Below are positions 56,050-63,596 of a stretch of 64,000 nucleotides of DNA, one piece after another. A program made the position numbers and the translations under genes. Position 1 is the stretch's first letter. Every line of letters starts with the position of its first letter. Origin of the DNA: Clostridium sp. 'deep sea' (GTDB lineage Bacteria > Bacillota > UBA994 > PWPR01); contig NZ_CP063353.1 in assembly GCF_014931565.1 (NCBI RefSeq), positions 496,001 through 560,000 on the forward strand, in the 5' to 3' direction. The notes below the pieces were generated by a model. It was given only the letters and a program-made list of their open reading frames with translations. It ran no database searches and was not told where the DNA came from.

Positions 56050-57387
56050 ATGAAACTATCTAAATACAATTTTCATTATAAATTAAATGAAAATACTGAA
56101 GAAACTCTTATTTATAACTCTAGAACTAACGCCTTGGCACTTATTGAGAATGATAATTTTAAGTATTTAAGTGGTGAATCAGATAATATTGTTGTAGAAG
56201 ACAAAGAATTAAGAAAAAATCTGTTACATGGTGGATTTCTACTTGATTCAAATGTAAATGAGCTTGATTTAATTAAAATTAAAATGTTAAAAGCAAGATT
56301 CAATAATGATAGTTTAGGTTTAACTATAGCACCTACTTTGGCATGTAATTTTAAATGTATCTATTGTTATGAAAAAGAGAATTTAAATAGCTCTTACATG
56401 ACAGAAGAAGTTATTCAAGCTATGTTAGAGTTTATTAAAAAGCGTATAGAAATAATATCTAATTTAGGTATCACTTGGTATGGAGGAGAGCCGTTACTTG
56501 CATTAGATACTATAGAATACTTAAGTAAAGAAATCATTAAAATGTGTGAAGAAAATAATGTTCATTATAATGCCGGTATTATAACAAATGGCTATAGTTT
56601 TACTAAAGAAGTAGCTCAAAAATTAAAAGACCTTAAAGTTGAACACGCACAAATTACGCTAGATGGCACAGAAGAAATACATAATAAAAGAAGACCTTTG
56701 GTTAATGGAAGAGAAACATTTGATACAATTATTCAAAATATTAATGATACTGCTGATATTATGAAGATATCTGTACGTGTTAATACAGATAAGTCTAATA
56801 TTGATAAATTAGACGCATTACTAGATACCTTAATTAGCTATAATCTACATAAGAGAGTTCATGTATATTTAGGTTTTGTAGATAGCATTAATGAGTGTTA
56901 TGCAGACGATAAATGTTTATCTCGTGAGGGATTTTCTAAGTTAAACTATAGTGCTGAGAAAAAATTAGTTGAAAAAGGATTTGTTCAGAGTTCTGAATAT
57001 AAATACCCACGTTTATATGCTAATTATTGTGGAGCTGATAATGATGGGGCCTTTGTAGTGGGTCCCAAAGGATATATTTATAAGTGTTATAACGAAATAG
57101 GAGATAGAGATGCTGTTGTAGATAGTATTTTAGACACTGATGAAGAATTTAACTTAGCTTTATATAACAAATATATGTTACATATGCCTGTTGATGACGA
57201 AGTCTGTTCTGAGTGTAAGTTACTGCCTATTTGTATGGGAGGTTGCCCTTACCATAAAATAAGCAAAAATGACAAAAAATGTAGTGAATATAAGTATAGT
57301 CTCGAAGAATATTTAAAAGATACTGCCAAATATATTATTAAAAAAAGAGAATCCGAAATTAATGAAGCAGCAGCCACCAAGTCATAA
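56050..57387 (+). CDS. Radical SAM/SPASM peptide maturase 2
   Basis: 445 residues, paralogue of maturases 1 and 3. N-terminal recognition-like region (MKLSKYNFHYKLNENTEETL), radical SAM Cys motif CNFKCIYC (Cys99, 103, 106), TWYGGEPLLALD, ITNGYSF, then SPASM with YCGADNDGAFVVGPKGYIYK, CSECKLLPICMGGCPY and CSEYKYSLEEY. Ends with a charged tail of about 20 residues absent from maturase 1. Likely acts on peptide 2. GGAGG at 56040 favours ATG 56050. Confidence 0.88.
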   Translation: MKLSKYNFHYKLNENTEETLIYNSRTNALALIENDNFKYLSGESDNIVVEDKELRKNLLHGGFLLDSNVNELDLIKIKMLKARFNNDSLGLTIAPTLACNFKCIYCYEKENLNSSYMTEEVIQAMLEFIKKRIEIISNLGITWYGGEPLLALDTIEYLSKEIIKMCEENNVHYNAGIITNGYSFTKEVAQKLKDLKVEHAQITLDGTEEIHNKRRPLVNGRETFDTIIQNINDTADIMKISVRVNTDKSNIDKLDALLDTLISYNLHKRVHVYLGFVDSINECYADDKCLSREGFSKLNYSAEKKLVEKGFVQSSEYKYPRLYANYCGADNDGAFVVGPKGYIYKCYNEIGDRDAVVDSILDTDEEFNLALYNKYMLHMPVDDEVCSECKLLPICMGGCPYHKISKNDKKCSEYKYSLEEYLKDTAKYIIKKRESEINEAAATKS

Positions 57388-57412
57388 GTTACATTATTAA
57401 GTTTTACTATAT

Positions 57413-57447
57413 AAAAACAACTACACTTGGCTCTGTAGTTGTTTTTT
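57413..57447 (+). terminator. Intrinsic terminator after radical SAM gene 2
   Basis: AAAAACAACTACA and TGTAGTTGTTTTT form a 13-bp stem with an 8-nt loop and T-run. Confidence 0.85.
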
Positions 57448-57581
57448 AATATTAAATATTATATAACCAAAAAAAATATTTATAAAGAATGATATTGGAA
57501 ATAGCATTTTTGAGTCACTAAAAAAGTGATTCAAGTCTTAAAATTAATTTTAAGAGAAACAAACTCAAAGGGGGTGTTAAA

Positions 57582-57713
57582 ATGAGATTTATCTTTAATG
57601 CAAGTGAAAACGCTGATACAGAGTGTACAAGGTATTGTGAGTATTTATACTGTGATGACAAAGCCTTTTTGTGTGTTCCTAAAGTATGTAGACCTTTACT
57701 AAAGGCTATGTAA
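57582..57713 (+). CDS. Putative RiPP precursor peptide 3 (5 Cys)
   Basis: 43 residues. It opens MRFIFNASENADTE and continues with five Cys at 15, 19, 24, 31 and 36 (CTRYCEYLYC, then FLCVPKVC), ending RPLLKAM. AAAGGGGGTG precedes the ATG. A hairpin and radical SAM/SPASM gene 3 follow. It shares the M-x-F-I start with the other two peptides but is longer and has more Cys, so the modified product should differ. Confidence 0.65.
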   Translation: MRFIFNASENADTECTRYCEYLYCDDKAFLCVPKVCRPLLKAM

Positions 57714-57736
57714 GTGAAACTAGTTAATCTCACACT

Positions 57737-57766
57737 AAAGGGTCCATTTTTGTAATGGACCCTTTA
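57737..57766 (+). terminator. Hairpin between peptide 3 and its radical SAM gene
   Basis: AAAGGGTCCATT (57737-57748) pairs with AATGGACCCTTT (57754-57765). There is no long T-run, so it may be an attenuator or an mRNA-stabilising hairpin rather than a full terminator. Confidence 0.65.
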
Positions 57767-57799
57767 ACAGTTAAGTAGAATTAGTTAAAGGAGGATATT

Positions 57800-59107
57800 A
57801 TGAAGTTATCTAAGTATAATTTTTTTTACACTCTATCTGAAAACAGTAGTGAAACCCTTATATATAATTCGAGAACTAATGCATTAGCATTTATAGAAAA
57901 TGATAATTTACAATTCCTTAAAGATAATAGTAACTTAGCAAATATAACAGATTTAGAACTACAAGAAAACTTAAAAAAAGGCGGTTTTGTAATAGCTAAA
58001 GATATAGATGAACTTGATTTAATAAAGTTAAAGCTTTTATCTGCCAGATTTAACACAAATGGTTTGGGATTAACTATAGCTCCTACTTTAGATTGTAACT
58101 TTAGGTGTATATACTGTTATGAAAAAAATAGCTTACACAATACTTTTATGACTAAAGAAACGCAAGATCAAGTCTATAACTTTATTAAGAATCAAGCAAA
58201 TAGTTTAAACTACTTATCTGTAACATGGTACGGGGGAGAGCCGTTATTAGCATTAGATGTTATAGAGACATTAAGTACTAAAATTAAAAGCCTATGTAAG
58301 GATAATAATGTACGCTATTCGTCAGTTATTATAACAAATGGATATAATCTCACCAAAACAACAGCCATTAAGCTTAAAGAGCTTAATGTTAGCTCTGCCC
58401 AGGTTACGCTAGATGGAACTGAAGACATTCATAATTCTCGTAGACCACTTGCTGATGGATCAGAAACCTTTAACACTATCATTAATAATGTTAAAGATTG
58501 TGCTGATATATTAGCTATAACTATTAGAATTAATACAGATAAAGAGAATGCCCATAAAACAGATGAACTATTAGATATTTTAGAGCAACATAATCTTAAA
58601 GGAAGAGTAGGGGTTTACTTAGGATTTGTAGATACCATAAATGACTGTTACGAACATAGTAAGTGTTTTACTAGAAAAGGATCTTCAAAGCTCAATTTTG
58701 TTAATGAAATGAAACTAATAAAACGAGGGTTTAATGAAAATATTACTCACAGATATCCAAGGCTTTATGCTAACTCCTGTGGAGCAGATTGCATTAGTTC
58801 TTTTGTGATAGCACCGGATGGTTTGTTATATAAATGTTGGAATGATATAGGCATTAAGGAATATGCTGTAGGACATATTAATGGTAAAAAAACGACAGAA
58901 AAATATAATAAAGTATTATTTAACAAATACTTAACTTATATAGCACCAGACGACCCAACTTGTAGTAAGTGCAAGCTCTTGCCAATATGTATGGGAGGCT
59001 GTCCTAATATACGTATTAAAAACAACAAACATTCTTGTTCAGAGTATATGTATAATTTAGAGCAGTATCTTGTTGAATGTGCCAGATCAGCCGAAGCTAA
59101 AAATTAA
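57800..59107 (+). CDS. Radical SAM/SPASM peptide maturase 3
   Basis: 435 residues, paralogue of the two upstream maturases. N-terminal MKLSKYNFFYTLSENSSETL, radical SAM motif CNFRCIYC (Cys99, 103, 106), TWYGGEPLLALD, ITNGYNL, SPASM with SCGADCISSFVIAPDGLLYK, CSKCKLLPICMGGCPN and CSEYMYNLEQY. It has an extra Cys just after CGAD. Likely acts on peptide 3. AAAGGAGGA gives a strong ribosome binding site and a clear ATG start. Confidence 0.88.
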   Translation: MKLSKYNFFYTLSENSSETLIYNSRTNALAFIENDNLQFLKDNSNLANITDLELQENLKKGGFVIAKDIDELDLIKLKLLSARFNTNGLGLTIAPTLDCNFRCIYCYEKNSLHNTFMTKETQDQVYNFIKNQANSLNYLSVTWYGGEPLLALDVIETLSTKIKSLCKDNNVRYSSVIITNGYNLTKTTAIKLKELNVSSAQVTLDGTEDIHNSRRPLADGSETFNTIINNVKDCADILAITIRINTDKENAHKTDELLDILEQHNLKGRVGVYLGFVDTINDCYEHSKCFTRKGSSKLNFVNEMKLIKRGFNENITHRYPRLYANSCGADCISSFVIAPDGLLYKCWNDIGIKEYAVGHINGKKTTEKYNKVLFNKYLTYIAPDDPTCSKCKLLPICMGGCPNIRIKNNKHSCSEYMYNLEQYLVECARSAEAKN

Positions 59108-59164
59108 CTTCTATCTTTTTTAAATAGGAAATATTTATTATAGCCATAAATATAGTAAATATAG

Positions 59165-59203
59165 AAATAATCACTTATAAAAACTTATAAGTGATTATTT
59201 ATT
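59165..59203 (+). terminator. Intrinsic terminator closing the RiPP locus
   Basis: A 16-bp perfect stem, AAATAATCACTTATAA (59165-59180) and TTATAAGTGATTATTT (59185-59200), with a 4-nt loop. Symmetric A and T flanks mean it may also serve the convergent recombinase gene. Confidence 0.8.
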
Positions 59204-59395
59204 AATATAAATTGATATTGCTGCTTTATAACATATAATTACAGCAATATTTTGGCAATCATGCTATATGTTATTTACTTAATTACCATGTATATAACAA
59301 GTTGTATTTCCTTATATTACTATTTTATAAATATTTAACGGACACAAATCAAATATAGGTTGTTTATTTGATATGATATAAAGAGTATTCAATAC

Positions 59396-60283
59396 TTATT
59401 TTCTCAATTTATCAATAAGAGGATTACTGGCTGCTAGTTTTTTAATTTGATCTGCATTAGTATGAGCATATATCTGTGTAGTGACAACAGAATTATGTCC
59501 TAAAAACTCTTTAAGCTCTAGTAAAGAACCTTCATTATATAATAAAGTAGCACAGGTATGTCTTAACTTATGAGGCGATATTTTTTTTGACACACCACTT
59601 AATTCGGCATATTTTTTTATAATTAATTGAATCGCCCTTACGGAGATTCGAGTTTTTCTTACTGATAGAAATAGGGCAGTAGTTGATACTGCTGGTCGTA
59701 CTGTAAGGTACTGCTTAATAGCAGCTATTACTAACTCATTTATAGGAACTAAACGCTCTTTATTACCTTTACCTATAACGTTTATAAAGCCATCATGAAG
59801 ATTTATATTCTCCAAATTAATATTTGCAAGCTCACTAACACGTAAACCACAAAAAATAAAAATCATAGTCATGGCATAGTCTCGTTCTTTAAATTTACCA
59901 CCAATAACCCTTAACAATATTTGAGACTCTTCGAGAGTTAAATAGATAGGCAAACGCTTTTCGATTTTTGGTTCTCTTATGCGCTCAGCTGGTGATTTAT
60001 CCAAATAATGTCTCTCTAGTGCATACCTAAAATATGCCTTTAAACACCTTAATTTTCTAGCAGTTGCATATGGAGAATTATTTAGTATTTTTTTAGTAAA
60101 TCCAACAAATTTAATAATATGTATATCCGTTATGTCTTTAATGGAATTTACATTTAGCTCATCGTGCATATAATCATTAAAGATACTTAAATCCGAGATG
60201 TAGTTTTTAATTGTTAGTGGTGAATAATTAAGTACTGACTCCAGGTAGGCTATATATTCATCGCTTAAGTCACTTATTTTCAC
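59396..60283 (-). CDS. Xer-type tyrosine recombinase
   Basis: 295 residues, the length of XerC/XerD. N-terminal SAM-like domain (YIAYLESVLNYSPLTIKNYI) and a catalytic domain with Arg in FCGLRVSELANI, Lys in GKGNKERLVP, HKLRHTCATLLYNEG (His, Arg), LGHNSVVTTQIYAHT (His and the nucleophile Tyr). All catalytic residues are present. Starts at GTG with GGGGG upstream. A 28-bp dif-like palindrome lies 14 bp before the start codon. It could be the chromosome-dimer recombinase or belong to an integrated element. Confidence 0.88.
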   Translation of the reverse strand: MKISDLSDEYIAYLESVLNYSPLTIKNYISDLSIFNDYMHDELNVNSIKDITDIHIIKFVGFTKKILNNSPYATARKLRCLKAYFRYALERHYLDKSPAERIREPKIEKRLPIYLTLEESQILLRVIGGKFKERDYAMTMIFIFCGLRVSELANINLENINLHDGFINVIGKGNKERLVPINELVIAAIKQYLTVRPAVSTTALFLSVRKTRISVRAIQLIIKKYAELSGVSKKISPHKLRHTCATLLYNEGSLLELKEFLGHNSVVTTQIYAHTNADQIKKLAASNPLIDKLRK

Positions 60284-60297
60284 AGTAAAACCCCCTT

Positions 60298-60325
60298 ACT
60301 TCGTAAAATAAATATTTTACGAAGT
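60298..60325. other. dif-like 28-bp palindromic site
   Basis: Reads as 11-6-11: ACTTCGTAAAA, TAAATA, TTTTACGAAGT. The arms are exact inverted repeats and the symmetry extends two bases further out (60296-60327). The left arm and centre resemble the B. subtilis dif site (ACTTCCTAGAA, TATATA), while the right arm is closer to a mirror of the left. Position next to a xer gene is like the site beside xerS in streptococci. Confidence 0.6.
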
Positions 60326-60855
60326 AAATTATACCTCAAAACAGCCTAAAAAGCAATAAAATCAGTGAATTTATAATCATTTAGAGATTAATATTGGTAA
60401 TGATAATATAATATAGCAATTAAAGCACTATAAATTACATAATTAATATTATATTAGTACAAATAGTTTATATCTGATTATATAACTTAAATAAACTTAG
60501 CATTTGTATTATGTCAATATTGAAGTAAATAACAATATCTATCTGTATATATCTTATTGTTAGATAATTACCTTATATAATAGATATGACTAATTATCAG
60601 CTTTTCATTTAAAAAAATGCATTTAAAATTACACTCAAAAATCATTTAATATTAAAACGACTGTAATTATATTATTAATAGGCTTAAACAGCTATAAACG
60701 CTAAATTTGAAGCTCGTACACCTGATTTAATGATTTTATGTAATTTACTCGCCAGTAAATGAGTTTCATTGCTCAAGATTAAAACAAGTAAAAGAGAAAA
60801 TGAATTTACTTCGTAAAATGATAAAAAAGGAAAGAGAAAGATTATATTGATTTTA
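60326..60855. other. Gene-free AT-rich region upstream of the recombinase
   Basis: About 530 bases with no credible gene. It contains a second half-site, AATTTACTTCGTAAAAT at 60803-60819, which matches one arm of the dif-like palindrome (17 bp exact, inverted) but has no matching second arm. Otherwise nothing recognisable. Confidence 0.5.
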
Positions 60856-61578
60856 TTACTTATCAATAACATATCTAAAAACACTATTGAGGTAATCACC
60901 AAAATCGTAGTCGTTAATTTTTTTAATAAGTGAGTTTTTAAGAAGGGTTTCATTCTTAAGTCCGTAATGACGTTTGCTTATATAATTGTTAATGTCTTTT
61001 ACTATGTTACTAATCTTTGAAAGATCTGCATATTTAATAGAGTCTCTACTCTCTGGTAGATTTGTTAAGTCTTTATATTCTAGTTTATGTAATTTTGCAC
61101 TTTTAAACATGTTAATTATTCTGCTATGAAAATTAGCTATAGTTCTTGAGTCTACTTTATTGTGCAGTTTTTTGTATTCGTTATAAACTCTGTTGGAATG
61201 CGAAAAACCAATTGTTTTTAGGTGATTAGCTAAAGCCGTGGCCTTATTTGAGATTGAGTTATCATAAGCCTTTTCTAGGGCTGATAATTGAGTATCTTTG
61301 TTTGAGCTAGTACTGTTTAAGAGTCTATCTTTAATTAAAAAATATCTTTCTGTAAAATTTGCTATACTTAGACTTGCATCATTAAAAAATGCTTCATTAA
61401 GTTCATAACCATAATTACTATAATAAGTGTAAAAACTGTTTTTATTATGGCTATCAAAACTTTTTATATTGTTATCATAATCCATTTGTTGAAGTGGTTT
61501 ATTTACTACACTGGTTTTATGAGAATTAGCTTGTTTAAACTCTAATATTATATTGGGGTTATTGCTATCAATTCTCAT
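60856..61578 (-). CDS. Hypothetical protein
   Basis: 240 residues, no family recognised. Helical and Asn/Ser/Lys-rich, no membrane segment or Cys cluster; ENAF-like adhesion motifs are absent. GGGGAGATACA precedes the ATG. It starts 18 nt after the ATPase gene on the same strand and is probably co-transcribed with it. Confidence 0.6.
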   Translation of the reverse strand: MRIDSNNPNIILEFKQANSHKTSVVNKPLQQMDYDNNIKSFDSHNKNSFYTYYSNYGYELNEAFFNDASLSIANFTERYFLIKDRLLNSTSSNKDTQLSALEKAYDNSISNKATALANHLKTIGFSHSNRVYNEYKKLHNKVDSRTIANFHSRIINMFKSAKLHKLEYKDLTNLPESRDSIKYADLSKISNIVKDINNYISKRHYGLKNETLLKNSLIKKINDYDFGDYLNSVFRYVIDK

Positions 61579-61596
61579 TGTATCTCCCCTATCTTA

Positions 61597-62328
61597 TTAA
61601 TTAGTGATTTCTAACTCTTTAAGCATTCTTTTTGGGTTATTTAAAAAATACCTAGTTATATTATAGTGTTCGGTATCCTGGTAGCTTTTTTCATAAATTC
61701 CTTCTTCGTCAATTTCATATAAGGTTGCATTGGGGTAAGCCATAATAATTGGTGAATGAGTTGCTATAATGAGTTGGGAGTTCTTTTTAACTAACTTGTG
61801 AATAATACGCAGTAAAGCCATTTGGCCTGTTGGAGATAAGGCAGATTCCGGCTCATCAAATATATATATACCATTACCGAATAATCTATTATGCATTAAT
61901 GCCAAGAAACTCTCTCCATGAGACTGTGAGTGTAATGATTTACCTCCATATGCAGCTAATAAATCAGTATCTACTCGCTCTATTTCTGTAGCCAAATTGT
62001 AAAAGCTCTCCGCTCTAAAAAAATACCCATCCTTAGCAAAATTGGTACTCTTTACTAAGCGCAAATATTTATGTAGATTCGAATGACTACTAAAGGTAGA
62101 AAATCTAAAATTTTTAGATCCTCCTTCAGCATTAAAACCACACACTATAGCAATAGCCTCTAATAAAGTAGACTTTCCTGATCCATTATCGCCTATAATA
62201 AATGTCACTGAATTATTAGTATTTAAATAATTTAAATTCTTAACTGCAGATAAGCTAAATGGATATGTACTATAATCACGTATTATTTCTTTCTTTAGTT
62301 CTATGCCTTTTAAAAATATGTTATCCAT
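61597..62328 (-). CDS. Small AAA/ABC-type ATPase (COG3910-like)
   Basis: 243 residues. Walker A in FIIGDNGSGKSTLLEAIAI (about 41-59), a signature-like SHGESFLALMHNRL and Walker B in GIYIFDEPESALSPTGQMAL, then IIATHSPIIMAYP. It has no coiled coil and no membrane or nuclease domain, which fits the small soluble predicted ATPases of COG3910 rather than SMC or RecF. Substrate unknown. Pairs with the hypothetical gene downstream; a phage-defence or toxin role cannot be judged. Confidence 0.78.
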   Translation of the reverse strand: MDNIFLKGIELKKEIIRDYSTYPFSLSAVKNLNYLNTNNSVTFIIGDNGSGKSTLLEAIAIVCGFNAEGGSKNFRFSTFSSHSNLHKYLRLVKSTNFAKDGYFFRAESFYNLATEIERVDTDLLAAYGGKSLHSQSHGESFLALMHNRLFGNGIYIFDEPESALSPTGQMALLRIIHKLVKKNSQLIIATHSPIIMAYPNATLYEIDEEGIYEKSYQDTEHYNITRYFLNNPKRMLKELEITN

Positions 62329-62381
62329 AAAATCACCGAGTAATTACCTTCCTTTTTAATTTTAAGTCAAAAAGAGAAAAT

Positions 62382-62447
62382 AAACAATAATATAACACAT
62401 ATTCTTTTTTGTTTTATTTAGGAGTATGTGTTATATTATTGTTTTTA
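62382..62447. terminator. Long perfect inverted repeat between the ATPase and SPFH genes
   Basis: A 20-bp perfect stem, 62382-62401 with 62425-62444, around a 23-nt T-rich loop. It lies upstream of the ATPase gene and downstream of the SPFH gene terminator, so it may isolate the two transcripts. Confidence 0.55.
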
Positions 62448-62458
62448 GTAATGTTTAT

Positions 62459-62492
62459 TAAAAAAGAGGAACCAAATTTTTGGCTCCTCTTT
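62459..62492 (-). terminator. Terminator of the SPFH gene
   Basis: On the minus strand AAAGAGGAGCCA and TGGTTCCTCTTT form a 12-bp stem (one G-U) followed by a T-run, 11 bases after the stop codon. Confidence 0.85.
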
Positions 62493-62502
62493 ATAGATTT
62501 GT

Positions 62503-63507
62503 TTATTTCTCTTCTAAATTTTCAACTAACTGTTCAACTACGCTTGCCTTTGAGTTATCTTTTTTTAAGACTTCACCCAACCCAGCTACATAGCTGTAAA
62601 CACTTGCTAGTTCACTAGGCATAAATATTTTTGTTGCTTTACCTTCACCTAATGCAACCATAGACTTAAATGATTCTAAAGCTAGGTACTCTTTGCTAGG
62701 ATTAGCTTCATTAATTAATTTAATAGCTTTTGCTTGCGCTTCTTTAACCTTTATAATAGCTTCAGCTTGACCAGATGCCTCAAGAATACGCTTTTCTCTT
62801 TCGGCTTGAGCATGTAATATTTGTTGCTCTCTTTGACCTTCTGCTTTTAAGATAGCAGCTCGTTTTTGACCTTCAGCTCTTTGAATAGAAGACTCGCGTT
62901 CACCTTCAGCACGTAAAATAGTTTCACGACGTTCACGTTCAGCACGCATCTGTTTTTCCATAGCTTCTTGAATATCACGAGGAGGCATAATGTTTTTAAG
63001 TTCAACTCTATTAACTTTAATACCCCATTTATCGGTAGCTTCATCTAAGATTGCACGTAACTTTGTATTAACAATGTCACGAGATGTTAGTGTTTCATCT
63101 AAGTCAAGTTCACCAATAATATTACGTAATGTTGTAGCAGTTAAATTCTCAATAGCAGAAATTGGGTTAGAAATTTCATAAATATACTTTACTGAATCTG
63201 TAATTTGAAAATATACAACTGTATCAATTTGCATTGTTACATTATCTTTGGTAATTACAGGCTGGGGTGGAAAGTCAATAACCTTCTCACGCATATCTAA
63301 CCTAGCTCTCATTCTATCAATAAATGGAACTAAAAAGTTAAGTCCACTACCCATATTTTTATGAAACTTACCAAGTCTTTCAACTATGCCTTCTTCTGAT
63401 TGGCGAACTATTTTAATACTTCCGCCTAAAATACTTAAAATCACTAAAACAAAAATCACACCAACAATTGAACCTATAAGACCATTTGCAGCTATAAAAC
63501 CTAACAC
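62503..63507 (-). CDS. SPFH/band-7 domain protein (QmcA/stomatin-like)
   Basis: 334 residues. One N-terminal membrane segment (about 5-27), then the SPFH domain (IVRQSEEGIVERLGKFHKNM, VYFQITDSVKYIYEI, TLRNIIGELDLDETLTSRD) and a long charged coiled coil rich in Ala/Glu/Arg (about 185-265). Likely a membrane scaffold. GTG start with GGGGAG 6 nt upstream. It follows an NfeD-like gene by 89 bases, the classic stomatin/NfeD pairing. Confidence 0.92.
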   Translation of the reverse strand: MLGFIAANGLIGSIVGVIFVLVILSILGGSIKIVRQSEEGIVERLGKFHKNMGSGLNFLVPFIDRMRARLDMREKVIDFPPQPVITKDNVTMQIDTVVYFQITDSVKYIYEISNPISAIENLTATTLRNIIGELDLDETLTSRDIVNTKLRAILDEATDKWGIKVNRVELKNIMPPRDIQEAMEKQMRAERERRETILRAEGERESSIQRAEGQKRAAILKAEGQREQQILHAQAEREKRILEASGQAEAIIKVKEAQAKAIKLINEANPSKEYLALESFKSMVALGEGKATKIFMPSELASVYSYVAGLGEVLKKDNSKASVVEQLVENLEEK

Positions 63508-63596
63508 GTATAACTCCCCTTTTGATTAATTATATGTTATTCAACGTTTACCATGTTTATATAAAAGTAGACGCTAAAATTACACTACACATTAAG

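Noticed and set aside
51026-60855. RiPP locus plus Xer gene as one integrative element
   Set aside because: No direct repeats at both ends, no relaxase, replication or phage genes; the palindromic site and half-site are close together and do not flank the locus.
60684-60953. Minus-strand hydrophobic frame of 89 codons
   Set aside because: It overlaps the 3' end of the 240-residue hypothetical gene, has no ribosome binding site and is low-complexity AT-rich coding by chance.
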